DNA of 56,720 nucleotides from Gammaproteobacteria bacterium LSUCC0112. Lineage in GTDB: Bacteria > Pseudomonadota > Gammaproteobacteria > Pseudomonadales > Pseudohongiellaceae. The notes under the pieces were generated by a model, which saw only the letters and a list, made by a program, of their open reading frames with translations, was not told the origin of the DNA and searched no databases. Both the position numbers and the translations under genes were made by a program. Each line of letters opens with the position of its first letter. Position 1 is the first letter of the stretch. Of the stretch, positions 23,846 through 32,452 are shown piece after piece. The DNA is taken from the NCBI GenBank assembly GCA_004535785.1, contig SPIB01000002.1, positions 17,465-74,184 on the forward strand, in the 5' to 3' direction.

Positions 23846-24859
23846 ATGGATATTGCCGTTGATGATGATTTACCCGAACACACACTGGACACGATGTCGC
23901 TTTCCAGTGATTTGATTGATGAACCGGACGTTTTGACGGAGGGTCGGGATCAGCCCCTCAACACAACCGTGGTGTATGCGCAGGACAATTTCGCGTGTGA
24001 TGCGGAGATGGCGTATATCCGGGAAGTGTCGCCCATTCCCCTGCTGAGTTACGATGACGAAGTGCGCCTGGCACGCGCCAGTCGCGCGGGTGATGCCGCC
24101 AGTCGGCAGGCCATGATTCAACACAATCTTCGTCTGGTCCTCAGTTTGGCCAGACGTTATCGCAATCGCGGCTTGGCATTGCTGGATATGGTGTCGGAAG
24201 GTAACCTCGGCTTGATGCGTGCCGTTGAAAAATTCGACCCTGAGCTGGGCTTCCGATTCTCAACCTACGCCACCTGGTGGGTAAAACAGGCCATTGATCG
24301 TGCCATTATGAATCACGCTCGCGATGTTCGCCTGCCGGTCCATATCATCAAGGAAGTCAGCCTCATTTTGCGCAAGGAAATGTCGTTGGCTCATCAAATG
24401 GGCCGTAAACCCAATCGCTCGGAATTGGCGGCACATTGCGGCATCAGACTGCATGAACTGGCGTTTTTACTCGATTGTCATGAATCCAGTCATGACAATG
24501 ATCAGGCGATTCCAGATACCGAAGAGCTGGATGCAGACTGCTGTGCTGCGTTGGACGATGCAGATCCGGTCAGGCCTATGCAATTGACTGGTATGTGCGG
24601 CACCACGTGGCGCTGGCTGAATGAACTGAACGATCGGCAGCGGGCTGTACTGGAGCGTCGTTACGGACTTAATGGACATGCGCCACTAACACTCGAACAG
24701 ACGGGTGAAGACATCGGTCTGACGCGTGAGCGTGTCAGGCAGATTCAGATCGAAGCCATGCGCAGGCTCAGACGTATTGCCAGTCGGGAAGGTTATGAAG
24801 TGGATGCGTTTTTCGGATCAGACCGGGTGTCCGACTATGCGTATCTGAATGCCTGCTAA
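23846..24859 (+). CDS. rpoS: RNA polymerase sigma factor RpoS
   Basis: RpoS is the general stress and stationary-phase sigma factor. The 337-residue product has an acidic N-terminus, region 1.2 (YIREVSPIPLLSYDDEVRLA), region 2 with HNLRLVLSLARRYRNRG and the -10-reading FSTYATWWVKQAI, region 3, and region 4 with LTRERVRQIQIEAMRRLR. Position after nlpD separates it from RpoD and RpoH. AAGGA is about 11 nt before the ATG. A strong terminator follows the gene. Confidence 0.96.
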   Translation: MDIAVDDDLPEHTLDTMSLSSDLIDEPDVLTEGRDQPLNTTVVYAQDNFACDAEMAYIREVSPIPLLSYDDEVRLARASRAGDAASRQAMIQHNLRLVLSLARRYRNRGLALLDMVSEGNLGLMRAVEKFDPELGFRFSTYATWWVKQAIDRAIMNHARDVRLPVHIIKEVSLILRKEMSLAHQMGRKPNRSELAAHCGIRLHELAFLLDCHESSHDNDQAIPDTEELDADCCAALDDADPVRPMQLTGMCGTTWRWLNELNDRQRAVLERRYGLNGHAPLTLEQTGEDIGLTRERVRQIQIEAMRRLRRIASREGYEVDAFFGSDRVSDYAYLNAC

Positions 24860-24865
24860 GAACAT

Positions 24866-24903
24866 ACCGCATGTCGGTCCGGATTTTTCCGGCATGCGGT
24901 TTT
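24866..24903 (+). terminator. Rho-independent terminator after rpoS
   Basis: ACCGCATGTCGG pairs with CCGGCATGCGGT over 12 positions (one G-T pair) around an 11-nt loop, followed by TTT. It lies 6 nt after the rpoS stop and between the convergent rpoS and fdxA genes. Confidence 0.8.
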
Positions 24904-24915
24904 CCGTTATGGCAA

Positions 24916-25239
24916 TTATTTGATCAGCAGTTTGATCTTCTGCGGAGCACCATTCCATTTTTCCGCGTCATCCATGGGCGGTTTCATCTGGGTGATATTG
25001 GGCCATTTTTGCGCAAGCTCGGCATTGAGTTCCAGAAACTGCTTCTGATCATCTGGCAGTTCATCTTCTGCATAAATGGCATCTACCGGACATTCTGGCT
25101 CACACAACGCACAGTCAATACACTCATCAGGATGGATGACCAGAAAATTGGGGCCTTCATAAAAACAGTCTACCGGACAGACTTCCACGCAATCTGTGTG
25201 TTTACAGTTAATACAATTTTCACCGACTACAAATGTCAT
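24916..25239 (-). CDS. fdxA: Seven-iron ferredoxin FdxA
   Basis: This is a 107-residue cytoplasmic electron carrier. The first cluster region is [18 protein letters not shown] and the second is [12 protein letters not shown], the arrangement of [3Fe-4S][4Fe-4S] ferredoxins of the Azotobacter FdI type. The C-terminal extension (about 55-107) is typical of proteobacterial FdxA. The gene lies downstream of mutS on the same strand with an 84-nt gap holding its own promoter, a common mutS-fdxA pairing. Partner enzymes are not shown here. Confidence 0.94.
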   Translation of the reverse strand: MTFVVGENCINCKHTDCVEVCPVDCFYEGPNFLVIHPDECIDCALCEPECPVDAIYAEDELPDDQKQFLELNAELAQKWPNITQMKPPMDDAEKWNGAPQKIKLLIK

Positions 25240-25271
25240 AATGCTTTCCAGTCCGAATCAAACAATGCGGC

Positions 25272-25300
25272 ATTATAGAGTACCTTCCTGCTGCCGACAA
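25272..25300 (-). promoter_or_regulatory. Sigma-70 promoter for fdxA
   Basis: Reading the minus strand, TTGTCG (25300-25295) and TATAAT (25277-25272) are separated by 17 nt, about 30 nt before the fdxA ATG. The -10 is a perfect consensus. It would let fdxA be expressed independently of mutS. Confidence 0.6.
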
Positions 25301-25323
25301 ACCCGCCGACAGCCACAGAACAC

Positions 25324-27948
25324 TCAAAGTGATCTTTTTAGTTCATATAACAATTGCTGAGCTTGTCGCGGCGTCAGGTCGTCCAGTTCGGTTTGCTGGA
25401 GTTGCTCCAATACCGGATGAGTCGAGCTTGCAAACAGATCGCTTTGTGCGGGTAGCTTTTGAGTGCCTGTGGGCTTCTGTGCGTCTCCGGGCACGCTTGT
25501 GGTGGGCACAGCTACCGCGAGTTGCTCCAGTTCGGCGAGTTTTTTGCGCGCTTGTTCGATGACAGCTGCAGGCATGCCTGCCAACTGCGCGACCTGCAAT
25601 CCGTAACTTTGATTGGCAGGCCCCTCTTTGACGGTATGCATAAAGACAATACCTTGTTTGTGTTCAGCAGCGTCAAGATGCACATTGCCGACATTTGCAT
25701 GGGTGTCCGGCAGCACCGTCAATTCAAAATAATGGGTTGCAAACAGAGTCATCGCGCGGATGTTTTCTGCAATAAACAGGGCGCTGGCCCATGCCAGTGA
25801 CAAACCGTCAAAGGTGCTGGTGCCGCGCCCGACTTCATCCATTAATACCAGACTTTTGTGTGTTGCGTTATGCAGGATATTGGCCGTTTCTGTCATCTCT
25901 ACCATAAACGTGGAGCGACCGCCGGCCAGGTCATCCGATGAGCCTATGCGGGTAAAAATACGATCCACCGGCCCAATCACCGCCGATACTGCAGGCACAT
26001 GGCTGCCACAAAACGCCAGCAATACAATCAGCGCGGTCTGCCGCATGTAGGTAGATTTACCACCCATGTTGGGACCGGTGATGATGAGCATCTGTCGCTC
26101 ACTGCTGAGTTGCGTATCATTGGGCACAAACTGCTTTTCCAACACCTGTTCTACAACCGGATGGCGACCCTGCTCGATGCGTATGCCTATCTGCTCACTC
26201 AATACCGGCTGCGCCCAGTCAAGTGTGATGGCGCGTTCAGCAAAATTGCACAGCACATCCAGCTCTGACAAGGCTGCAGCACTGTCCTGTAGTGCGGACA
26301 ATTGATTGGCAGTCACTTCCAACAGTTCGTCGTAAAGCTGTTTTTCGCGCGCCAGCGCCTTGCTGTTGGCACTGAGCACCCGATCCTCAAATACCTTCAG
26401 TTCCGGTGTGATAAAGCGCTCTGCATTTTTCAAGGTTTGTCGGCGCTGGTAATCCACAGGCATGTTGTCTGCCTGAGCTTTACTGACTTCAATAAAGTAA
26501 CCGTGTACGCGGTTATAACCGACTTTCAGGGTACTGAGACCGGTGCGTTGTTTTTCCCTCACCTCCATATCGATCAGAAATTGCCCGGCATTGCTGCTCA
26601 GCGCACGCAGTTCATCCAGTTCGGCGTCGTAATGCTCTGCAATCACGCCACCTTCGCGAATGACCACCGGCGGATTCTCGATCAGTGCCGCCTGAAGCCG
26701 GGCACACAGGGCAGGGTAGTCCGCAATGGCAATCTGAAGTTCAGCAAGGCGGCGCGTTTCCATCACGGTTTGCAAGGCGCTCAGCGCGGCTTGCAGGGCG
26801 GGAAATACGGTCAATGCATCGCGCAGTCGCGCCATATCGCGTGGTCGGGCAGAGCGCAGCGCGACGCGAGCCAGAATCCGTTCAATATCGCCAACCTGTT
26901 TCAAAAGCGGTTGCAGCGTTTCAAACGCGTATTGATGCTGCAGGGCGCTGACCACTTGCTGGCGTTGCAACAGCACAGGTCGTTGGCGCAACGGGCGATT
27001 CAACCAGCGATTAAGCAGGCGACTGCCCATGGCTGTGCTGGTGGCATCGATCACGGACATCAGGGTGTTATTGCTGCCCCCGCCAAGATTGCGATCAAGT
27101 TCCAGGTTGCGACGGCTGGCGCCGTCCATGATCAAGGCATCGGCGGCTATTTCTGCGCTCATGCGCTGAATATGGGGCAGGGCGGAGCGCTGGGTATCTT
27201 TAGCGTAGTTCAACAGACATCCGGCAGCCTGTATGGCGTGCGGCATCTCCTCGCAGCCAAAACCGCGAAGATCCCGCGTCTGGAAATGGCTGGTCAGCTG
27301 ACGGTAACAGGTGTCGCTGTCAAACTCCCACACGGGACGACGGCGCAGGCCCGGGCGACTGGCCAGTTCTGCGGGCAACAGCAGGTGCTCGTTAACCAAC
27401 AGTTCTGCAGGTCGGATGCGTTCTATTTCGGCCAGCAGGTTATTGATGCCGATGACTTCGCTGACCTGGAAGCGTCCTCCGCTGATGTCCATCCAGGCAA
27501 GACCCGCCAGCCATTCAGCGCCATTGCCTTTTTCAGTGACACTCAAGGACATCAATACGCAGTCGCTGCGCGCATCGAGCAAGGCTTCGTCGCTGATCGT
27601 GCCCGGAGTGATGATACGCACAATCTGGCGATCTACCGGTCCTTTGCTGGTTGCCGGGTCGCCAATTTGCTCGCAGATGGCGATTGATTTGCCCAGTTCA
27701 ACCAGTCGCGCCAGGTAGCGTTCGACAGAGTGATAGGGTACGCCACACATGGGGATGGGTTTGCCATTGACATTGCCGCGCGCGGTCAAGGTGATATCCA
27801 ACAGACCGGCAGCGTCGACAGCATCCTGAAAAAACAGCTCGTAGAAATCTCCCATGCGGTAAAACAGCAGGTTATCCGGCTGCTGAGCCTTGATTTTCAG
27901 AAACTGCTGAATCATTGGTGTGTGCTGTGATAAATCCTTTTCACTCAA
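25324..27948 (-). CDS. mutS: DNA mismatch repair protein MutS
   Basis: MutS recognises mismatches and starts methyl-directed repair. The 874-residue product has the mismatch-recognition segment with [11 protein letters not shown] (the Phe-x-Glu wedge follows this context), connector, lever and clamp domains, Walker [15 protein letters not shown], Walker [17 protein letters not shown], and a C-terminal helix-turn-helix. Length is close to E. coli (853). It is divergent from pncC-recA, as is common in gammaproteobacteria. Confidence 0.97.
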   Translation of the reverse strand: MSEKDLSQHTPMIQQFLKIKAQQPDNLLFYRMGDFYELFFQDAVDAAGLLDITLTARGNVNGKPIPMCGVPYHSVERYLARLVELGKSIAICEQIGDPATSKGPVDRQIVRIITPGTISDEALLDARSDCVLMSLSVTEKGNGAEWLAGLAWMDISGGRFQVSEVIGINNLLAEIERIRPAELLVNEHLLLPAELASRPGLRRRPVWEFDSDTCYRQLTSHFQTRDLRGFGCEEMPHAIQAAGCLLNYAKDTQRSALPHIQRMSAEIAADALIMDGASRRNLELDRNLGGGSNNTLMSVIDATSTAMGSRLLNRWLNRPLRQRPVLLQRQQVVSALQHQYAFETLQPLLKQVGDIERILARVALRSARPRDMARLRDALTVFPALQAALSALQTVMETRRLAELQIAIADYPALCARLQAALIENPPVVIREGGVIAEHYDAELDELRALSSNAGQFLIDMEVREKQRTGLSTLKVGYNRVHGYFIEVSKAQADNMPVDYQRRQTLKNAERFITPELKVFEDRVLSANSKALAREKQLYDELLEVTANQLSALQDSAAALSELDVLCNFAERAITLDWAQPVLSEQIGIRIEQGRHPVVEQVLEKQFVPNDTQLSSERQMLIITGPNMGGKSTYMRQTALIVLLAFCGSHVPAVSAVIGPVDRIFTRIGSSDDLAGGRSTFMVEMTETANILHNATHKSLVLMDEVGRGTSTFDGLSLAWASALFIAENIRAMTLFATHYFELTVLPDTHANVGNVHLDAAEHKQGIVFMHTVKEGPANQSYGLQVAQLAGMPAAVIEQARKKLAELEQLAVAVPTTSVPGDAQKPTGTQKLPAQSDLFASSTHPVLEQLQQTELDDLTPRQAQQLLYELKRSL

Positions 27949-28077
27949 GATACTACCTGCTTTTTGCGATGTTATTTGTTAAGTATTCTGGCGCGTGGAA
28001 TCACGGTGCAAGCCGGCATTCTATGTTATTTGCTGTGCGTGTTTAAACGCTTTGCCGGGCGATGTTAAACTTTGCTG

Positions 28078-28596
28078 ATGAGCAGCACTGTCAACCAACA
28101 TGCATTAAACAGGATCGCGGCGCGTCTGGGCAGCATTCTGGGCAGCCATGGCCAAAAAATCGTCACGGCAGAATCCTGCACCGGCGGCTGGATTGCGCAA
28201 ACGCTCACCGCCATTCCCGGCAGTTCAAGCTGGTTTGAAGCCGGTTTTGTGACCTATTCCAATGCCATGAAACAAAGCGTTCTGCAGGTGCCTGCAGATT
28301 ATTTGCAAGGCCCTGAGGCACCGGGCGCGGTCAGTGAACAGACGGTGTTGGCGATGGCGCGCGGTGCGCTGACGCTGGCTGACGCTGATTGGGCAGTGGC
28401 GACCAGTGGCATTGCCGGTCCTGGCGGCGCGACGCCAGGCAAACCAGTGGGTCTGGTCTGGATAGGCTGGGCATCGCACAATATCGGTGTCGCCAGTGCC
28501 TATAATTTTGTGGGTAGTCGTGATCAGGTCAGGCGCCAAGCGGTTGCTGCAGCGCTTGAAGGGCTGCTACAGCGATTACAGGGCCCTGCAACGTGA
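28078..28596 (+). CDS. pncC: Nicotinamide-nucleotide amidase (CinA C-terminal domain family)
   Basis: This 172-residue stand-alone CinA C-terminal domain is likely an NMN deamidase in NAD salvage. Diagnostic segments are TAESCTGGWIAQTLTAIPGSS, with the catalytic Ser region, WFEAGFVTYSNAMK and ATSGIAGPGGATPGKPVG. The ATG at 28078 is preferred over an in-frame TTG at 28072. It lies directly before recA, where this gene is often found. The N-terminal competence/damage domain of full CinA is absent, as in E. coli PncC. Confidence 0.92.
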   Translation: MSSTVNQHALNRIAARLGSILGSHGQKIVTAESCTGGWIAQTLTAIPGSSSWFEAGFVTYSNAMKQSVLQVPADYLQGPEAPGAVSEQTVLAMARGALTLADADWAVATSGIAGPGGATPGKPVGLVWIGWASHNIGVASAYNFVGSRDQVRRQAVAAALEGLLQRLQGPAT

Positions 28597-28605
28597 ATGC
28601 AAGAA

Positions 28606-28640
28606 TACTGGTTGAATATACAGTAAAGCTCTGCTTTAAT
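28606..28640 (+). promoter_or_regulatory. recA promoter with overlapping LexA (SOS) box
   Basis: A 20-bp LexA box, TACTG-N10-CAGTA with an AT-rich centre, spans 28606-28625. It contains the -35 hexamer TTGAAT (28612-28617), which is followed after 17 nt by TTTAAT (28635-28640). LexA bound here would block RNA polymerase. The recA ATG is 45 nt downstream of the -10. The box starts only 9 nt after the pncC stop. Confidence 0.88.
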
Positions 28641-28684
28641 ACTGGACAAGCACTCTTTCTTACTTAATCTTCAGGATGTTTCAC

Positions 28685-29749
28685 ATGGCAGATACACAGG
28701 TTCGTGATCCCAACAAGGAAAAAGCACTCAACGCGGCGTTGACTCAGATAGAGCGCCAGTTTGGTAAGGGCTCCATGATGCGTTTGGGCGACAAGGGCAA
28801 GGAAGCCATTCCTGCCATTTCGACGGGCTCGCTGGGGCTGGACATTGCGTTGGGTATTGGTGGTCTGCCACGCGGCCGTATCGTTGAGATCTACGGGCCA
28901 GAGTCGTCCGGTAAAACCACGTTGACCTTGCAGGTGATTGCAGAGTGTCAACGCGCTGGTGGTACGTGCGCCTTTATTGATGCGGAACATGCGCTTGACC
29001 CGATTTATGCCGGGGCTCTTGGTGTTGATGTAGAAAATCTGCTGGTCAGTCAGCCCGATACCGGTGAGCAGGCGCTGGAAATATGCGACATGATCGTGCG
29101 TTCCGGTGCCGTTGATGTGGTTGTCATCGACTCGGTCGCTGCATTGACACCCAAAGCCGAGATTGAAGGCGAAATGGGTGACAGTCACATGGGACTGCAG
29201 GCGCGCCTGATGTCACAGGCTCTGCGTAAGATGACCGGGAACATCAAAAACTCCAACACGCTGGTTATTTTTATTAACCAGATCCGTATGAAAATCGGCG
29301 TGATGTTTGGCTCGCCGGAAACCACAACCGGTGGTAATGCGCTGAAGTTTTACGCCTCCGTGCGGCTGGATATCCGCCGTATCGGCTCGATCAAGGAAGG
29401 TGACGAAGTCGTTGGTAATGAGACCCGGGTCAAAGTGGTGAAAAACAAGGTCGCGCCACCTTTCCGTCAAACCGAGTTCCAGATTTATTACGGCAAAGGT
29501 ATCTACCGTATGGGTGAGGTAATCGATCTGGGTGTCAAACTAAACCTGATCGACAAGTCAGGTGCCTGGTACGCTTATCGGGGTGAAAAAATAGGGCAGG
29601 GTAAAAAGAACGTTGCTACCTATCTTGAAGAACATCCTGCATTGGCCAAGGAGTTGGAAGAGCAAATCCGAAGTCAGTTGCTGGGGGGGGCGGCGTTGTT
29701 AAGCGCCAGTTTGGATGATAGTGAGCCGATGGACGTGGACATGGAGTAA
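28685..29749 (+). CDS. recA: Recombinase RecA
   Basis: RecA forms filaments on single-stranded DNA, drives strand exchange and triggers LexA self-cleavage. The 354-residue product has Walker [28 protein letters not shown], the L2 loop region [16 protein letters not shown] and a C-terminal acidic tail ending in Met-Asp-rich residues. The ATG at 28685 has AGGA 8 nt upstream; the in-frame ATG at 28676 overlaps that site. recX follows after 9 nt. Confidence 0.98.
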   Translation: MADTQVRDPNKEKALNAALTQIERQFGKGSMMRLGDKGKEAIPAISTGSLGLDIALGIGGLPRGRIVEIYGPESSGKTTLTLQVIAECQRAGGTCAFIDAEHALDPIYAGALGVDVENLLVSQPDTGEQALEICDMIVRSGAVDVVVIDSVAALTPKAEIEGEMGDSHMGLQARLMSQALRKMTGNIKNSNTLVIFINQIRMKIGVMFGSPETTTGGNALKFYASVRLDIRRIGSIKEGDEVVGNETRVKVVKNKVAPPFRQTEFQIYYGKGIYRMGEVIDLGVKLNLIDKSGAWYAYRGEKIGQGKKNVATYLEEHPALAKELEEQIRSQLLGGAALLSASLDDSEPMDVDME

Positions 29750-29758
29750 AACGGCTGA

Positions 29759-30265
29759 ATGAGTCTCGAAGACGAGCAGCGCTTCCGATTGAATGCAAGA
29801 CGTCGGGCCATGGACTTATTGGCTCGACGCGAGCATACCCGGCAGGAGCTTTTTCATAAACTCAAGACTCGGTTGCTTGCGGAAAGTCTGGATTACGCGT
29901 TTGACGGTAGTCAGGTGATTGGTCAGGTATTGGATCAGCTGGAAAAAGACAACTTACTCAGCGATGCACGTTTCATTGAGTCATACCTGACAGCGCGTAA
30001 AAACAAAGGATATGGGCCGCTCTACATCCGTCATCAATTGCGGAAAAAAGATATCGGTGAGTATGGATTAAATGTTGTTCAGGACGTTGACGAGGCGCAG
30101 TGGCTTGACAACTTGCAGGCTCTGATCACTAAACGCCTGAGCTCAAATGAGTTCCCTCAACGTGGCAGTAAAGACTATTTGAAGTTGCAACGTTTTGTGT
30201 TGTCACGAGGGTTTTCTGGCGCGCAATGGCAGGAGATTGATAAGCGGTTACGCGCTGATCGCTAG
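29759..30265 (+). CDS. recX: Regulatory protein RecX
   Basis: RecX limits RecA filament growth. The 168-residue, helix-rich protein has the conserved N-terminal pattern RRRAMDLLARREHTRQELFHKL, then LEKDNLLSDARFIESYLTARKNKGYGPLYI in the middle, typical of the family. It lies 9 nt behind recA and is probably co-transcribed. Its stop overlaps the end of the convergent globin gene by 4 nt. Confidence 0.93.
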   Translation: MSLEDEQRFRLNARRRAMDLLARREHTRQELFHKLKTRLLAESLDYAFDGSQVIGQVLDQLEKDNLLSDARFIESYLTARKNKGYGPLYIRHQLRKKDIGEYGLNVVQDVDEAQWLDNLQALITKRLSSNEFPQRGSKDYLKLQRFVLSRGFSGAQWQEIDKRLRADR

Positions 30266-30714
30266 ATTCCAATGACCTCGGTCCGAAGTGGTGCCATTCT
30301 TTCCAACATCTGATTCTGTGGGCCCAAGGCGATGCCTGTTTTGTCCATCGCGCTGATCAGGTTCTCAACAATCGCATAAAACTCCGCGCTGTTTATATCC
30401 ATGCCAGCATGCACGCGCACCATATCGTCGCCGGTATATACACAAGGGCCGTCCGCCAGAACACACATGTGTTCAATCATCTTTTCGCGAAAACGATTGA
30501 CGTTGGAGTCCATAAAGCGAGGGAGTACCCGATTGTCGTTGGCGATTTCCAAAATGAAGTGATCGACCAGTGTTTCTATAACCGGCTGCCCACCCATTTC
30601 GTCATACAAAGATTGTTGACTGTTGCTCGCGCAATTGCTGAGGACTAACAAAAAACCTGTTGATAAAAATAGATTTTTTGTGTGATTCAAGAGTGGCTGA
30701 CAATACAGTTTCAT
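30262..30714 (-). CDS. Group 1 truncated haemoglobin with N-terminal export signal
   Basis: This 150-residue protein has a hydrophobic N-terminus ending LVLSNC (about residues 15-28), then a 2-on-2 globin domain. Globin hallmarks are SLYDEMGGQPVIETLVDHF at the A/B helices, the YTGDDM segment and the probable proximal haem His in MVRVHAGM. The signal resembles a lipoprotein signal, but Asn before the Cys is unusual, so it may be a membrane anchor instead. Truncated globins bind O2 or NO; an exported form suggests a periplasmic role. It follows the DUF3034 gene by 63 nt on the same strand. Confidence 0.82.
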   Translation of the reverse strand: MKLYCQPLLNHTKNLFLSTGFLLVLSNCASNSQQSLYDEMGGQPVIETLVDHFILEIANDNRVLPRFMDSNVNRFREKMIEHMCVLADGPCVYTGDDMVRVHAGMDINSAEFYAIVENLISAMDKTGIALGPQNQMLERMAPLRTEVIGI

Positions 30715-30777
30715 GGTGACTCCGGGTCGTTCGTCGATTCAGGGGTTGGCAGAGGCAGCTTTCATTCAGGCCACCAA

Positions 30778-31641
30778 TTAGAAGGTGATCTGCGCAGACA
30801 GATACATGCCTTGCTGGTTTCTGGCGCCGGCGATTTCGCCCAGATCTACCCATGCTGCGGTCAAGGACACACGCTTGTCAGGAAAATAAGCCAAAAACAA
30901 ATCGTGCGCATTATCCTCGCGCAACGCCCCAAGATTGTCAGGTTTCTGCCGGTACTCCATGCCCACTACCAATTGCCGGGTTAAAAACACGGCAGCCGCA
31001 AACTCAGCTGTCCATTTAACATCCTGATCGTCGCCCCCATAACCCAGCAGACCAAACTGATTGGCATTGCCGTATCTGACATTGACATTTAACAAGGTGG
31101 TGCGTCGAGCAATGCCATTGAGCCAGGCTTTTGCAAAGCTGATGGTGTAATCTGTCCCTGAGGTATGTTGTGCTCCTACGGCGCGGGCAAGACCTTTGTC
31201 ACGCAAACTGCCGCGCTCGGCGCCAAGGGTTATTTGTGGCGCTTTGTCAAAAATGATATCGCCCAATACCCGTACTTTGATGCCGGTTTTATCTTGACGA
31301 ACATGCAGATTTGCAGGTTTGACCAAGAGATTCTGACGCGCAAAACTCAATTCCATGCGATTGCCAAACGTCAACGCACCCCCATCGATATCGAGTTGAT
31401 AGGCATCCACGTCGACACGTGTGCGAAACAAGCTGCCACCGCGTTGTCCTGCATCTGCATAGGAGCTGAGCGTTGCCCAAGGTATCAAGCCGCCGCCACC
31501 GGCCCCTGACACGCTGGACACTCCGCCAGTACCCAGTATTTTGCCGTCCTTGTTAACCGGTGCATCCTGTGCAGAGACCAGTCGAGGGCACAACAGGCAC
31601 AACACTATCACGGTGGCTGACACCAGTGGATTCAGTTTCAT
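30778..31641 (-). CDS. DUF3034 family protein, predicted outer membrane
   Basis: This 287-residue protein has a signal peptide (ending VSAQD). The mature part begins with a glycine-rich GTGGVSSVSGAGGGGLIPWA segment that I recognise as the DUF3034 signature, then alternating hydrophobic/polar strands and a C-terminal Phe (QITF), suggesting a small outer membrane beta-barrel. The function of the family is unknown to me. The ATG overlaps the stop of the upstream cupredoxin-like gene by 4 nt, so the two are translationally coupled. Confidence 0.8.
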   Translation of the reverse strand: MKLNPLVSATVIVLCLLCPRLVSAQDAPVNKDGKILGTGGVSSVSGAGGGGLIPWATLSSYADAGQRGGSLFRTRVDVDAYQLDIDGGALTFGNRMELSFARQNLLVKPANLHVRQDKTGIKVRVLGDIIFDKAPQITLGAERGSLRDKGLARAVGAQHTSGTDYTISFAKAWLNGIARRTTLLNVNVRYGNANQFGLLGYGGDDQDVKWTAEFAAAVFLTRQLVVGMEYRQKPDNLGALREDNAHDLFLAYFPDKRVSLTAAWVDLGEIAGARNQQGMYLSAQITF

Positions 31642-32339
31642 CGCGAAGCCTCCGGCACCAGCGCCCGGAAGCCAAATTGTGTATCAGGGGATTTAACCGG
31701 CAACGTAACGTCAAATGCAACACCGTCAGCCACGGCACTCAGATCGATTTCCAAGGTGTTTTCGGGTGTTTGCAACCAAGGGTGCCAGACACTGAATGTC
31801 TGAGGTTTTTCAGAGAGCTCTGTAAACGTCATAACGCCGTTTTCATCACTGATCGCACGGTCCTGCCACCGGCTGACATACACATAACCAACCATGCTGT
31901 CGTGGATATTGCACCCAAGGACGGCAACGCCGGGTTTATCAAACATCACTGGATCTACGTGTTCATCGGCATACAGCGGGGTCGAAAACTGTCTGATGTC
32001 TGAAAAGGAGTAAACATGGTGACGCACATTGTCGCTGTTAGGAAAGCTGACGAGCTCACCTGTCTGGACCAACACTATCATGGGGACAAACCGTCGGTTG
32101 ATCTGATCCATGATCGCCGGTTCCGCGGGCGCGGCTCCTACGGGTCGGCCTGCGACTTCAGCAACAACTCCCGAAATTGACTGTTGCTGTTCATCGATGA
32201 AATTTAGCCGCAAGTCAAAGGCGTTGGCGCAGGTAAACGGCAGCGTCGCGAGGCTTGTCGTGATAAAAAAGTTTTTCCTGATATTGATGCGTGTCGCGCG
32301 TTTTACGCCCCGCGCAGTATTTCCCGGAAACAAATCCAT
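31638..32339 (-). CDS. Secreted cupredoxin-like protein ('methylamine utilization protein' type)
   Basis: This is a 233-residue exported protein. A positively charged start is followed by a hydrophobic signal ending CANA. The middle holds a cupredoxin-like pattern: His in NVRHHVYSF, then GCNIHDSM giving Cys, His and Met, a complete potential type 1 copper ligand set. The C-terminus looks like a carboxypeptidase-regulatory-type beta domain. Similar proteins are often labelled methylamine utilization proteins, but no methylamine dehydrogenase genes are here, so that function is doubtful. The ATG at 32339 has AGGGA upstream; a GTG at 32363 is the alternative. Confidence 0.72.
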   Translation of the reverse strand: MDLFPGNTARGVKRATRINIRKNFFITTSLATLPFTCANAFDLRLNFIDEQQQSISGVVAEVAGRPVGAAPAEPAIMDQINRRFVPMIVLVQTGELVSFPNSDNVRHHVYSFSDIRQFSTPLYADEHVDPVMFDKPGVAVLGCNIHDSMVGYVYVSRWQDRAISDENGVMTFTELSEKPQTFSVWHPWLQTPENTLEIDLSAVADGVAFDVTLPVKSPDTQFGFRALVPEASR

Positions 32340-32391
32340 AAAGTCCCTGAATGTGTGGCCCACAGTTCATGCCTGTTGTGGCCATAACGAG

Positions 32392-32420
32392 TTGTTATTA
32401 ACACAATTTCTGCCTATCTT
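32392..32420 (+). promoter_or_regulatory. Sigma-70 promoter candidate for the adenylate cyclase gene
   Basis: TTGTTA (32392-32397) and TATCTT (32415-32420) are 17 nt apart, about 30 nt before the cyclase ATG. A perfect 11-bp palindrome TGTTATTAACA (32393-32403) covers the -35, which would suit an operator. This lies in the 113-bp gap between divergent genes. Confidence 0.45.
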
Positions 32421-32452
32421 ATGGCATCGATTCAAAACAAATCAGTCTGTCA

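Noticed and set aside
26302-27687. 461-codon plus-strand open frame inside mutS
   Set aside because: It is antisense to mutS, low in recognisable motifs, and contains no start signal; a shadow frame.
31638-32339. A methylamine utilization pathway
   Set aside because: Only a cupredoxin-like protein carrying this common label is present; no dehydrogenase or other maturation genes are nearby.
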